Of a stretch of DNA of 64,000 bases, positions 33,139-42,283 are shown in pieces. Below the pieces are notes generated by a model. That model saw nothing but the letters and a program-made list of their open reading frames with translations. It was not told the origin of the DNA and searched no databases. The translations under genes were made by a program, and so were the position numbers. The first letter of the stretch is position 1. Each line of letters opens with the position of its first letter. The stretch spans positions 44,101 to 108,100 of the forward strand of contig NZ_JAFIQT010000011.1 of assembly GCF_017355935.1 (NCBI RefSeq), read 5' to 3'. The DNA comes from Telluribacter humicola. Its GTDB lineage: Bacteria; Bacteroidota; Bacteroidia; Cytophagales; Spirosomataceae.

Positions 33139-35724
33139 ATGAGCCACGTATTTCAGGACGCAGTCGTTACCAAATACAATATTTTTAATAGCCTTTTTCT
33201 GAGTTTGCCCTACCCGGGTATATTTCAGACAGGCTCACTGTTGCCACTTCTTACTCAGCAGAGTGAGGAGGGGTTTCAGGCTGGTAAATCGCCGCGTCAG
33301 ATTATCGAAGACTTTTTTAGTGAGTTTCTGGAAGATGCTACGCCCAAGGAGCGGGTCGATCTGCTGTTTGCTTTTATTCAGTACATAGAGCGGCAGGTAG
33401 TACTCTTTGACTCCGTTGAGGATGCCGCCTTTGACCAGACCCACGATCTGAGCGGGAAGGGATCAGTACCCTTTCTGGTAGAGCGTCTGGATACTCAGGA
33501 GCTGCGTCAGAAGATGCTGGACAAACTCCAGGACTTCTCAGTACGCATAGTACTGACCGCTCACCCCACGCAGTTTTATCCGGGCAAGGTATTAGGGATC
33601 ATCCATGATCTGGAAGATGCCATCCGTATAAATGACTTTGCGGAGGTAAATCGTTTACTCTTACAATTAGGAAAAACCGGCTTTACCAACGAAACCAAGC
33701 CCAGTCCATACGACGAGGCGGTAAGCTTATGCTGGTTCCTTGAGAATGTATACTATCAAGCCATACCGGCTATCCTGCTCAAGCTCATCGACAGCCTGGA
33801 TATGTCGGTACACGAGTGGCCTTATCCGCAGGTGTTCAGGTTGGGCTTCTGGCCCGGCGGTGACCGCGACGGTAACCCATTTGTCAATGCCGAGACGACT
33901 CTGCAGGTAGCCGATCGCCTGCGCGAAACGCTGCTTCGCTCCTACTACCGTGATATTCGTAACCTGAAACGCCGGCTCACGTTCCGGGGCGTAGAGGATG
34001 CTATATCGCTGGCGGAGCTTAAGATGAATAGTACCATATTCGGCCCCGAAGAGGAAGGCTATTCCAGCGTAACCGAACTGATCGATGAGCTGATGGCCGC
34101 CCGGGAAGTCCTGATCGAAAAGCATCAGGGGCTGTTTGTGGAGCTGCTGGATGTGTTCGTACTGAAACTACGGCTATTCGGTTTCTTCTTTGCCAGCCTG
34201 GATGTGCGTCAGGATAGCCGCAAGCATACCCAAGCCTGGAAAGACATCCTGACCCGTCTGGAGAAGAAAATACCCCTGATCAAGTACAGCGACTACGAAA
34301 GCTGGGATGAAGACCGTAAGATAGACTTGTTGCTATCGCTGAATATACCCCTGCGTGAAGACGATTACGAGGACCCGCTGACCAAGGATATACTGGGGGC
34401 TATGAAATCCATCCGTACCATCCAACAGCGTAACGGAGAGGAGGGCGCACACCGCTATGTGATCAGCAACTCTCAGAGTGCACTGAACATTATGGAGGTA
34501 GTAGCCATTGCCAAAAACCTGATCTCGGATGAGGAAGGAAAGCTGGCGCTGGATATAGTACCCTTGTTCGAGACAGTGGATGACCTGGCCAATGCATCAG
34601 AGATCATGCGGAAGCTGTACGAAAGCAGCTACTACCGCACCCACCTGACCAACCGTGGCAACCATCAGACCATCATGGTGGGTTTCTCGGATGGTACCAA
34701 AGATGGAGGGTACCTGCGGGCCAACTGGTCTATCTACCGTGCAAAAGAAGAACTAACGAAGATTTCCCGCGAGTATGGTATCAAAGTGACCTTCTTCGAC
34801 GGCCGTGGAGGCCCTCCGGGCCGTGGGGGTGGAAACAGCCACAACTTCTACGCGTCGCTGGGTAAAGACATCGAAGATAAAGAAATACAACTGACTATAC
34901 AGGGACAGACCATCAGCTCTAACTATGGTACCGTTTCGACGGCTATGTATAACCTCGAGCGCCTTTTCACTGCGGGCCTCGAAAACCACCTGTTCAGTTC
35001 CAGCCGTCAGGAAGAGCAGCTCACTGATGAAGACAAGGCGCTCCTGGAAGAACTGGCCCAGGCCGCGTACCACTCGTACCTCGATCTGAAGAATGGTCCG
35101 GTGTTTGTAAAGTACCTGGAAAAGAAGACACCGCTGCGCTTCTACGGACAGACCAATATCGGAAGCCGCCCCACCAAGCGCGGTAAAGATGGTGAAGGGC
35201 TTAAATTTGAAGACTTGCGGGCTATTCCGTTTGTAGGTTCGTGGGCTCAGATGAAGCAGAACGTACCCGGATTCTACGGATTCGGTTCAGCTATTGAGAA
35301 ATTGACAGCAGAAGGAAAAGGAGACGCTATTAAAGCACTTTACAAGAAGTCCCTGTTCTTCCGTACCCTGATTGAAAACTCTATGCAGTCGCTGTCGAAG
35401 GCGTTTTTTCCGGCTACGGAGTACCTGCGGCAGGAGGAAGACTATCGGGAGTTCTGGGAGCAAATGCTCAGAGAATTTGAGCTTACCACCAAGCTACTAC
35501 TCGACGTATCGGGACAAAAAGAGTTGCTGGACAGCAATCAGGTAACCAAAGAGTCCATTAAGGTACGTGAGCGCATTGTGATGCCGCTCATTACTATACA
35601 GCAGTATGCCCTGCAGATGCTGGCTGACGATCCCAAATCGCTGTCGGTGGATGTAGAAAGGTACAATAAGCTGGTAGTAAGGGCCATGTTTGGTATCATC
35701 AATGCCGCTCGTAACTCCGCTTAG
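33139..35724 (+). CDS. ppc: Phosphoenolpyruvate carboxylase
   Basis: The 861-residue enzyme fixes bicarbonate onto PEP to give oxaloacetate, refilling the TCA cycle. Diagnostic motifs are VLTAHPTQ with the catalytic His, GGDRDGNPFV, and FFDGRGGPPGRGGG with the catalytic Arg and the glycine loop. It is slightly shorter than E. coli PEPC (883). The C-terminus ends ARNSA, where many family members end in RNTG, so the last residues are divergent. It stands alone between xerC and a terminator. Confidence 0.96.
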   Translation: MSHVFQDAVVTKYNIFNSLFLSLPYPGIFQTGSLLPLLTQQSEEGFQAGKSPRQIIEDFFSEFLEDATPKERVDLLFAFIQYIERQVVLFDSVEDAAFDQTHDLSGKGSVPFLVERLDTQELRQKMLDKLQDFSVRIVLTAHPTQFYPGKVLGIIHDLEDAIRINDFAEVNRLLLQLGKTGFTNETKPSPYDEAVSLCWFLENVYYQAIPAILLKLIDSLDMSVHEWPYPQVFRLGFWPGGDRDGNPFVNAETTLQVADRLRETLLRSYYRDIRNLKRRLTFRGVEDAISLAELKMNSTIFGPEEEGYSSVTELIDELMAAREVLIEKHQGLFVELLDVFVLKLRLFGFFFASLDVRQDSRKHTQAWKDILTRLEKKIPLIKYSDYESWDEDRKIDLLLSLNIPLREDDYEDPLTKDILGAMKSIRTIQQRNGEEGAHRYVISNSQSALNIMEVVAIAKNLISDEEGKLALDIVPLFETVDDLANASEIMRKLYESSYYRTHLTNRGNHQTIMVGFSDGTKDGGYLRANWSIYRAKEELTKISREYGIKVTFFDGRGGPPGRGGGNSHNFYASLGKDIEDKEIQLTIQGQTISSNYGTVSTAMYNLERLFTAGLENHLFSSSRQEEQLTDEDKALLEELAQAAYHSYLDLKNGPVFVKYLEKKTPLRFYGQTNIGSRPTKRGKDGEGLKFEDLRAIPFVGSWAQMKQNVPGFYGFGSAIEKLTAEGKGDAIKALYKKSLFFRTLIENSMQSLSKAFFPATEYLRQEEDYREFWEQMLREFELTTKLLLDVSGQKELLDSNQVTKESIKVRERIVMPLITIQQYALQMLADDPKSLSVDVERYNKLVVRAMFGIINAARNSA

Positions 35725-35758
35725 TACTCCATAGAATACCATATCTCCAAAAATACAT

Positions 35759-35802
35759 CACCCCCTCGGCTTGACCTGTTGGTTAACCGAGGGGGTGTTT
35801 TA
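35759..35802 (+). terminator. Terminator after ppc
   Basis: A perfect 11-bp stem (35759-35769 with 35787-35797) is followed by TTTTATT, 35 bp after the ppc stop codon. Confidence 0.88.
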
Positions 35803-36276
35803 TTGGGTGTGGATGTGGTGGTTAAGTACGGTGTGGATATCTGACGTAGGTGTGGATGTCCGTGCCGAAATGGCAAGATCTATATATCTTTCCTGATATG
35901 AAGTACAATGCTGGTGACTGTCAGTTACCAGCAGTTGACTAAATTAAAGATAAAGAAGTAGTAATTAGTCCTGTAAGGCTACCGTGATTCTCCTGAAAGG
36001 TACTCTGGGATCCAGAGCTTGTGAGGCGATCCTATCTTTTTAACTGCCCGGCCAAACACTTTGTTGGCTACCGCTGTTTATAAGTTCCTGACAAATATAT
36101 TGCTATTTTTAAATTTAAAAAGAAAATAATGCAAAAATATTTGCGTTAAATTTTTATTGTCGTTATAATTGTTGCCAAGGCAATTACAATTCAGATTACA
36201 CTTCGTCATGCAGGGGTGGGCGAAGGTCCGCCCCAACTTTTTAGATACAGATGTAGACGCTAAACCGAACAAAGCC
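35803..36276. promoter_or_regulatory. Long hmgA leader/spacer with a dyad and a terminator-like hairpin
   Basis: No credible gene lies here. The region from about 36085 is very AT-rich. An exact 12-bp palindrome, ttgccaaggcaa, is at 36172-36183 inside a broader dyad (36167-36191), a plausible operator. Close to hmgA, gggcg (36218-36222) pairs with cgccc (36229-36233) and is followed by caacttttt, which looks like a terminator or attenuator 35 nt before the ATG. Function is inferred. Confidence 0.45.
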
Positions 36277-37461
36277 ATGCCGATCTATCACCGACTCGGA
36301 AATATTCCACATAAGCGTCACACCCAGTTTGAGAAGCCCAACGGTGGCCTGTACTACGAGCAGGTATTCGGGACTATCGGCTTCGACGGGATGTCCTCCC
36401 TGATGTACCATGTGCACCGCCCCACGCAGGTACAGGCCATTGCTCCGGCTCTGGATGTGTCGCCCCGGCTGGCTGTAACCAATAACCTCACCATGCGGAA
36501 GCTGATCGGGTTTTCGCTGCCACCGATGGACGACTACCTCGAGAGCCGTATCCCGCTGATGGTGAATAAAGACGTAACCATTGGACTGGCCGCCCCGCGT
36601 AGGTCCCTGACGGAGTACTTCTACAAGAATGCTGACGCCGATGAGATGCTGTTTGTGCACAAGGGTACCGGTCGGCTACGAACCTTACTGGGTACTATTC
36701 CCTTCGAGTACGGCGATTACCTGGTGATACCACGGGGCATGATCTATCAGGTGGAGTTTGATACGGAAGATAACCGTCTTTTCTACCTCGAGTCACATTC
36801 GCCTATCTATACCCCCAAGCGGTACCGCAACCACTTTGGGCAGCTAATGGAGCACTCGCCCATGCACGAGCGGGACTACAAGCTCCCCACTGACCTGGAG
36901 ACGCACGACGAGCGGGGGGAGTTTCTGATGAAAATCAAGAAGGGTAACGCCCTGCACCAACTGGTGTACGCCTACCACCCGTTCGATGTAGTAGGCTGGG
37001 ACGGCTACAACTTCCCCTGGGGCTTTTCTATTCATGATTTTGAACCTATAACAGGCCGTGTACACCAGCCACCACCGGTGCACCAGACCTTCCAGACCGA
37101 TGCCTTCGTGGTGTGTTCGTTCTGTCCGCGGCTCTACGACTACCACCCCAAGGCCATACCGGCCCCATACAACCACAGCAATATCGACTCTGATGAGGTA
37201 CTTTACTACGTGGATGGTGACTTCATGAGCCGCAATGATATTGCGAAGGGGCACATTACGCTGCATCCCGGAGGTATTCCGCATGGCCCACATCCGGGAG
37301 CCTACGAGCGGAGTATCGGTAAGAAAGAAACCCAGGAGCTGGCCGTGATGGTGGATACTTTCCGTCCGCTGATGCTGACCGAAGCCGCCATCGCCATTGA
37401 CGACGGCAAGTACTTCCAAAGCTGGCTGGAACCGGAGTGGGAGGAGAAAAGGGTAGAGTGA
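36277..37461 (+). CDS. hmgA: Homogentisate 1,2-dioxygenase
   Basis: The 394-residue protein opens the aromatic ring of homogentisate to maleylacetoacetate with Fe(II). The start MPIYHRLGNIPHKRHTQF is typical, and the double cupin has the iron-site region NHSNIDSDEVLYY and HGPHPGAYE. The ATG at 36277 is chosen on this N-terminal match; a TTG-type extension to 36169 would be outside the family. It is the first gene of the Phe/Tyr run (hmgA, hppD, phhA, marR, fahA), which converts phenylalanine to fumarate and acetoacetate. Confidence 0.95.
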   Translation: MPIYHRLGNIPHKRHTQFEKPNGGLYYEQVFGTIGFDGMSSLMYHVHRPTQVQAIAPALDVSPRLAVTNNLTMRKLIGFSLPPMDDYLESRIPLMVNKDVTIGLAAPRRSLTEYFYKNADADEMLFVHKGTGRLRTLLGTIPFEYGDYLVIPRGMIYQVEFDTEDNRLFYLESHSPIYTPKRYRNHFGQLMEHSPMHERDYKLPTDLETHDERGEFLMKIKKGNALHQLVYAYHPFDVVGWDGYNFPWGFSIHDFEPITGRVHQPPPVHQTFQTDAFVVCSFCPRLYDYHPKAIPAPYNHSNIDSDEVLYYVDGDFMSRNDIAKGHITLHPGGIPHGPHPGAYERSIGKKETQELAVMVDTFRPLMLTEAAIAIDDGKYFQSWLEPEWEEKRVE

Positions 37462-37530
37462 GAAATTTCGATTTACGAGTGCAGAATGTCGATTGAATCT
37501 TTCGACAATCCGAAATCGACACTCGACAAT
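37462..37530. repeat. Inverted repeat of the 'tcga' word family
   Basis: The hmgA-hppD spacer is written in tcgatt/gtcga words: left arm 37466-37497 and right arm 37501-37530 pair imperfectly. The word gcagaatgtcga recurs at 42298-42309. Confidence 0.5.
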
Positions 37531-37556
37531 AAACAAGATCTTCATCAACATAGACT

Positions 37557-38696
37557 ATGGAAGCGCTGGAATTAAATCATAACAAACAAGCCGGGATGGA
37601 ACAGGAAGTAGATTTCCTGCCTATCAATGGCACTGATTATATAGAACTTTACGTAGGCAATGCCCGTCAGGCCGCGCACTACTTTCAAACAGCCTTTGGC
37701 TTTCAGCCGCTGGCTCACGCGGGACTGGAAACGGGCCTGCGCGACCGGGAGTCGTATGTACTGGTACAGGATAAGATCCGGCTGGTACTGACCTCACCCC
37801 TGGTCGGCAGCACCACCATTGGGGCACACATCGACCGCCACGGCGACGGGGTGAAGGTAGTAGCCCTGTGGGTAGATAATGCCACCTACTCGTACGAAGA
37901 AACTTTGCGTCGGGGAGCCACTTCCAGCTTAGAGCCTACTACCGAAGAAGACGAACATGGGCGCGTAGTACGCTCCGGAATCTGCACCTATGGCGATACG
38001 GTACATGTATTCGTGGAGCGCAAGGAGTATCAGGGCGTGTTCCTGCCGGGGTACGTTAAGTGGGAACCTGCCTACCAACCCCAACCCGTCGGCCTCTGCT
38101 ACGTGGATCATATGGTAGGCAACGTAGGCTGGAACGAGATGAACAAGTGGGTGAAGTTCTACGCTGATGTGATGGGCTTCCGCCAGTTGGTGTCTTTTGA
38201 TGACAAAGATATCTCAACCGACTATACAGCCCTTATGAGTAAGGTAATGAGCAACGGCAACGGGCGTATCAAGTTCCCGATCAATGAGCCCGCCGAAGGC
38301 AAAAAGAAATCACAGATAGAGGAATACCTCGACTTCCATGGCGGACCGGGGGTACAGCACATTGCCGTAGCGACCAATAATATCATCGAGACAGTCACGG
38401 CCCTTCGGGATCGCGGCGTAGAGTTTCTGCAGGTACCTACTACTTACTATGATGACCTGCTGGATAGGGTAGGAGCTATTGACGAAGAGATCAATGAGCT
38501 GCGCCAGCTAGGTATACTCGTGGATCGTGACGACGAAGGGTACCTGTTACAGATCTTTACCAAACCTATTATGCCCCGTCCAACGCTGTTTTTCGAGATT
38601 ATTCAGCGTAAGGGAGCCAAGTCCTTCGGGAAGGGCAACTTCAAGGCCCTGTTTGAAGCCATTGAGCGCGAGCAACAACTGCGGGGAACCTTATGA
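37557..38696 (+). CDS. hppD: 4-hydroxyphenylpyruvate dioxygenase
   Basis: The 379-residue Fe(II) enzyme turns 4-hydroxyphenylpyruvate into homogentisate. It has two vicinal-oxygen-chelate halves. Ligands are His in YVDHMVGNV, His in GGPGVQHIAV and Glu in LFFEIIQRKG; the C-terminal helix with FGKGNFKALFEAIE closes the site. It supplies the substrate for HmgA, encoded 95 bp upstream. Either ATG at 37557 or 37593 could be used; the first is kept for length. Confidence 0.96.
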   Translation: MEALELNHNKQAGMEQEVDFLPINGTDYIELYVGNARQAAHYFQTAFGFQPLAHAGLETGLRDRESYVLVQDKIRLVLTSPLVGSTTIGAHIDRHGDGVKVVALWVDNATYSYEETLRRGATSSLEPTTEEDEHGRVVRSGICTYGDTVHVFVERKEYQGVFLPGYVKWEPAYQPQPVGLCYVDHMVGNVGWNEMNKWVKFYADVMGFRQLVSFDDKDISTDYTALMSKVMSNGNGRIKFPINEPAEGKKKSQIEEYLDFHGGPGVQHIAVATNNIIETVTALRDRGVEFLQVPTTYYDDLLDRVGAIDEEINELRQLGILVDRDDEGYLLQIFTKPIMPRPTLFFEIIQRKGAKSFGKGNFKALFEAIEREQQLRGTL

Positions 38697-38709
38697 TTAA
38701 GTACCGGTA

Positions 38710-38749
38710 GTCATGGAGAATCAGGCACAGCTATTTAGCTATCCATGAC
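38710..38749 (+). other. Hairpin before phhA
   Basis: gtcatgga (38710-38717) and tccatgac (38742-38749) form a perfect 8-bp inverted repeat, with an inner agcta-tt-tagct. It may act as an RNA structure or operator between hppD and phhA. Confidence 0.4.
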
Positions 38750-38776
38750 AGCTAGTTTAACCTAACCAATAAAGCC

Positions 38777-39511
38777 ATGGATCAAGCATATGATAAATAT
38801 ACCGCCGAAGACCATATGGTGTGGAAGCGGCTTTTTGAGCGACAGATGGAGCAGTTGCCCTCCATTGCCAGCCGGGCCTACATGGAAGGGATTGAAAAAG
38901 TAGGCTTTGTCGCGGATCATATTCCCAACTTTGTTGAGGAGACCAATCCACGCCTGCGAGACCATACCGGGTGGGAGGTATGGGTAGTACCCGGGCTGAT
39001 CCCCCACAAGGAGTTCTTTGGGTTGATGGCCGATAAGAAGTTTCCGGCCTCTACCTGGCTGCGTACACTCGAGCAGCTGGACTACCTGGAAGAGCCGGAT
39101 ATGTTTCATGATACATTTGGGCACGTACCGTTACTTACCAATCCGGCTTTCTGCCACTTCCTGACCGACCTCAGTGAGGTAGCACTCCGATTTATTGACA
39201 GTGAGGAAGCCATTCAGCGGATATCGCGGCTATACTGGTATACCGTCGAATTTGGGCTGATACGGGAGGAGGGACAACTAAAAATTTACGGGGGAGGTAT
39301 TCTGTCTTCGCCCGGGGAAAGTGTGTATTGCCTGAGTAAGGAGGTACCCAAAATCGAATTTGATGTAGCTACTCTGCTGGATACTCCGTATCATATTGAC
39401 CGTTATCAGGATCACTATTTTGTTATTGATTCGTACGAGCAACTTTATGGATCAGTAACTGAAATAGCAGAATCCTTAGATAAAACCATAAATAAATTGA
39501 CCGTTTACTAA
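38777..39511 (+). CDS. phhA: Phenylalanine 4-monooxygenase
   Basis: The 244-residue single-domain, pterin-dependent enzyme hydroxylates phenylalanine to tyrosine. The iron ligands are His and His in FHDTFGHVPLL and Glu in YWYTVEFGL. The GGILSSPGE region shapes the substrate pocket. The N-terminal ACT regulatory domain of the mammalian enzyme is missing, as in bacteria. Neither the pterin carbinolamine dehydratase (phhB) nor a tyrosine aminotransferase is in the cluster. It feeds the tyrosine branch through hppD and hmgA. Confidence 0.95.
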   Translation: MDQAYDKYTAEDHMVWKRLFERQMEQLPSIASRAYMEGIEKVGFVADHIPNFVEETNPRLRDHTGWEVWVVPGLIPHKEFFGLMADKKFPASTWLRTLEQLDYLEEPDMFHDTFGHVPLLTNPAFCHFLTDLSEVALRFIDSEEAIQRISRLYWYTVEFGLIREEGQLKIYGGGILSSPGESVYCLSKEVPKIEFDVATLLDTPYHIDRYQDHYFVIDSYEQLYGSVTEIAESLDKTINKLTVY

Positions 39512-39564
39512 AAGAATAGCAAAAAAAGGCTGGTTTATTTAGTAGGCTAATAGTTGGTGTGTAC

Positions 39565-39572
39565 TATATTTG
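39565..39572 (+). promoter_or_regulatory. Candidate promoter -7 element TATATTTG before marR
   Basis: The octamer matches TAnnTTTG exactly. TTTA at 39538-39541 may serve as a poor -33 (spacing 23). The start of transcription would fall near 39579, 35 nt before the marR ATG. Confidence 0.4.
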
Positions 39573-39613
39573 TAGGGTGCTGACGCCGAGCCTAACCCTA
39601 AAAGACTACTAGT

Positions 39614-40057
39614 ATGACCCATCATTCCGACCAGCGTGCTTACTTTTTTAAGATCGACACCACCATCAAAAAAATTCGTAACGCGTTGCAGAAGCGTTTG
39701 AATGAGGCGGGTATTGATTTGACAGTAGATCAATGGGTACTCCTGGATCATATTTCCCGGGAGGAAGGCATCAGCCAGAATGCGTTGGCCGAAGTAACGT
39801 ATAAAGATCCTCCGACCGTAACCCGCATCATTGATCTGCTGGAAAAGAAGGGGCTGGTGGAGCGCAGGATGGCTGCCGGTGACCGTCGTAAGTTCAACCT
39901 CTTCCTGACCGAAAAAGGAGTGGCCTGTCATAACGAAGCATTCCCGGTGGTGGCTGAGATACGCAGGAAAGGCTGGGGCGAGCTTAATGAGTCCGATTAT
40001 CAGCAGTTTGTTCGGATCATGGATTCGATTTACAATAACTTTAGCGAAACAGAATGA
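39614..40057 (+). CDS. MarR family transcriptional regulator
   Basis: The 147-residue protein has the MarR winged helix: a helical N-terminus (YFFKIDTTIKKIRNALQK), recognition segment ISQNALAEVTYKDPPTVTRIIDLLEKKGLVER and wing RRMAAGDRRKFNLFLT. Such dimers bind palindromes and release on binding aromatic acids. It shares a 4-bp ATGA overlap with fahA, so the two are translated together. It is the best candidate regulator of the aromatic catabolism run. Confidence 0.93.
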   Translation: MTHHSDQRAYFFKIDTTIKKIRNALQKRLNEAGIDLTVDQWVLLDHISREEGISQNALAEVTYKDPPTVTRIIDLLEKKGLVERRMAAGDRRKFNLFLTEKGVACHNEAFPVVAEIRRKGWGELNESDYQQFVRIMDSIYNNFSETE

Positions 40058-41307
40058 TACAATCCGCTTCTTGGCTAGCCATATCTCCTGACTCCGATTT
40101 TTCTGTTCATAATCTGCCCTATGGTATATTCAGCAGAAACGGTGAAAGTCCAGAGGTAGGAGTAGCCATCGGAGACCGGATTATAGACTTAACCGCTGCC
40201 GCCCAACTCGGACTTCTAAACGAGTGGGAGGGGGCGGTTTCTGTTTTTAGGCAAAGTACATTAAATGATTTTATAGCCCTGGGACGTCCGGCCTGGCAGC
40301 AACTGCGGGCTGTGTTGCAGCGCTTGCTGACAGATGAAGAGTCACCGCTGCGAGCTGTAGCGGGACAAGTACTGGTGCCACAGAATAGAGTTCAGATGCA
40401 CCTGCCCGTGCGGATAGGCGACTATACCGATTTTTATTCCAGTCACGAGCATGCTACTAACGTCGGCAAGCTCTTTCGCCCCGATAATCCTCTGATGCCT
40501 AACTGGAAGCACCTGCCTGTCGCTTACCACGGTAGAGCCTCCTCGGTAGTGGTATCAGGTACCCTCATCTACCGCCCGCAGGGGCAGATATTACCGGCAG
40601 GGGCGGAAGTACCCGTATTCAGTCCAACCAAAGCATTAGATTACGAGCTGGAACTGGGCTTTATCATCGGTAAAGATTCATCCCTGGGCAAGCCCGTAGC
40701 AGCGGCGGATGCTGAGGACTCCCTATTTGGCTGTGTGCTGGTCAATGATTGGTCGGCGCGCGATATACAGCGCTGGGAGTACCAGCCGCTGGGGCCTTTC
40801 CTTAGTAAAAACTTCGCTACCTCCATCTCTCCATGGGTAGTGACACTCGACGCGTTGGCTCCTTTCCGTACCGAAGGGCCCCGGCAGGAGCCTACGCCGC
40901 TCCCCTATCTTCAAACGAGCGGTGCCTTCAACTTTGATCTGGATCTGCAGGTGGCCATACAGCCAGCCGATCAACCGGAAAGTACCCTTTGTCAAACCAA
41001 TGCCAGATACCTGTACTGGAACGTGAGACAACAGATTGCCCACCATACTATTACGGGTTGTAATCTCAAAGTAGGTGATCTAATCGCTACGGGTACTATC
41101 AGCGGCCCTGAAGAGGGAAGTAATGGCTGTCTGCTGGAGCTGACCCGGGGAGGCACCAAACCCGTAGCGTTACAGGGCGGTGCGCAACGTACCTACCTGC
41201 TGGATGGCGATGAGGTAGTAATGCGGGGCTGTGCTACTAAAGAGGGGCTGAAGGTAGGTTTTGGGGAGGTGCGTGGCCAGATACTACCGGCTGCTGAACT
41301 CTTCTGA
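40054..41307 (+). CDS. fahA: Fumarylacetoacetase
   Basis: The 417-residue enzyme cleaves fumarylacetoacetate into fumarate and acetoacetate, the last step of tyrosine breakdown. It has the N-terminal SH3-like domain and the catalytic domain with DFYSSHEHATNVG (Asp and catalytic His), ELGFIIGKDS, VLVNDWSARDIQRWEYQPLG (metal-binding Asp) and ATGTISGPEEGS. Its ATG overlaps the marR TGA. The intermediate step, maleylacetoacetate isomerase, is not encoded nearby. Confidence 0.95.
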   Translation: MIQSASWLAISPDSDFSVHNLPYGIFSRNGESPEVGVAIGDRIIDLTAAAQLGLLNEWEGAVSVFRQSTLNDFIALGRPAWQQLRAVLQRLLTDEESPLRAVAGQVLVPQNRVQMHLPVRIGDYTDFYSSHEHATNVGKLFRPDNPLMPNWKHLPVAYHGRASSVVVSGTLIYRPQGQILPAGAEVPVFSPTKALDYELELGFIIGKDSSLGKPVAAADAEDSLFGCVLVNDWSARDIQRWEYQPLGPFLSKNFATSISPWVVTLDALAPFRTEGPRQEPTPLPYLQTSGAFNFDLDLQVAIQPADQPESTLCQTNARYLYWNVRQQIAHHTITGCNLKVGDLIATGTISGPEEGSNGCLLELTRGGTKPVALQGGAQRTYLLDGDEVVMRGCATKEGLKVGFGEVRGQILPAAELF

Positions 41308-41407
41308 ACCAGCCTTCCCGATAGATAGGCTCCCTAAACCTTTGCCGAAACTTCGCGGTTCTACCACAGTACACCCTTTTTGTTTTAATAGCTTCATCTA
41401 CGACTGC

Positions 41408-42280
41408 ATGAAAACCATTGACCCTTCTGAGCTCGGTGCCCGGGCCTTCTATAAGCACATGACCGCCTCGGTAGCACCCCGTCCGATTGCCTTTGCCAGT
41501 ACGGTGGATGCGCAGGGGGTTGTGAATCTGAGTCCTTTCAGCTTTTTTAACTACATGGGCATTGACCCGCCCATACTGGTATTTGCGCCTAATCGTCGGG
41601 GTCGCGACAATGCCCATAAGCATACTGCTCTCAATATCCGGGAAGTACCCGAGGTAGTGATTAACCTGGTGGACTACGCAATGGTAGAGCAGGTGTCGCT
41701 GGCGAGTGCAGAGTTTGAGCGGGGAGTTAACGAATTTACAAAGGCCGGTTTTACGGCCATACCCTCCGAGCGGGTCAGTCCGCCACGGGTCAGGGAGTCA
41801 CCCGTACAGTTTGAATGTAAGGTACTTGAGGTAAAGGAGATTGGCTCCATGGTACTGGTCATCGCGCAGGTCGTGCTAGCGCATTTCTCAGAGGCACTTT
41901 TTAGCGAAGACGGGCAGATAGACCAGCGCCGTACAGACTGGGTGGCCCGCATGGGAGCCGACTACTATGCCCGGGCAACGGGGGAGGCCTTGTTTGAAGT
42001 ACCCCGCCCGCAGATGGGGATTGGGGTAGATGCCCTGCCCGAGTCAGTACGTACTTCCCGTATCCTGACGGGTAATGATCTGGGTCGGCTGGGGAGTGTG
42101 CTGCAACTGCCGGAGCCGACTGAGGTACAGGCGTATGGCCAGTCCGAAACAATACGGACACTATATGAGGATGCCGTACATGGGTGCCAGTACTTTCCTG
42201 ATCTGCTGCACCGCCGGGCCCAGCAGTTACTGGCCGAGGGCAAGATCAAAGATGCCTGGTTGACCCTGCTGCAGGTATAG
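41408..42280 (+). CDS. Flavin reductase-like (split-barrel) protein
   Basis: The 290-residue protein has a flavin reductase/split-barrel domain in its N-terminal two-thirds: ASVAPRPIAFASTVDAQGVVNLSPFSFFNYMG and DPPILVFAPNRRG are diagnostic. The C-terminal 70 residues are helical and not part of the domain. FMN binding is likely. Located 100 bp after fahA on the same strand, it probably belongs to the aromatic run, but its reaction is unknown. The ATG at 41408 starts MKTIDPSELGARAFYKHM, matching relatives. Confidence 0.83.
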   Translation: MKTIDPSELGARAFYKHMTASVAPRPIAFASTVDAQGVVNLSPFSFFNYMGIDPPILVFAPNRRGRDNAHKHTALNIREVPEVVINLVDYAMVEQVSLASAEFERGVNEFTKAGFTAIPSERVSPPRVRESPVQFECKVLEVKEIGSMVLVIAQVVLAHFSEALFSEDGQIDQRRTDWVARMGADYYARATGEALFEVPRPQMGIGVDALPESVRTSRILTGNDLGRLGSVLQLPEPTEVQAYGQSETIRTLYEDAVHGCQYFPDLLHRRAQQLLAEGKIKDAWLTLLQV

Positions 42281-42283
42281 ATT

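Noticed and set aside
35803..36276. A riboswitch or structured RNA in the hmgA leader
   Set aside because: I saw only a dyad and one short hairpin; no known aptamer pattern could be recognised.
36078..36278. A 66-codon reverse-strand frame upstream of hmgA
   Set aside because: Very AT-rich, no ribosome-site or domain, overlaps the hmgA start; more likely leader DNA.
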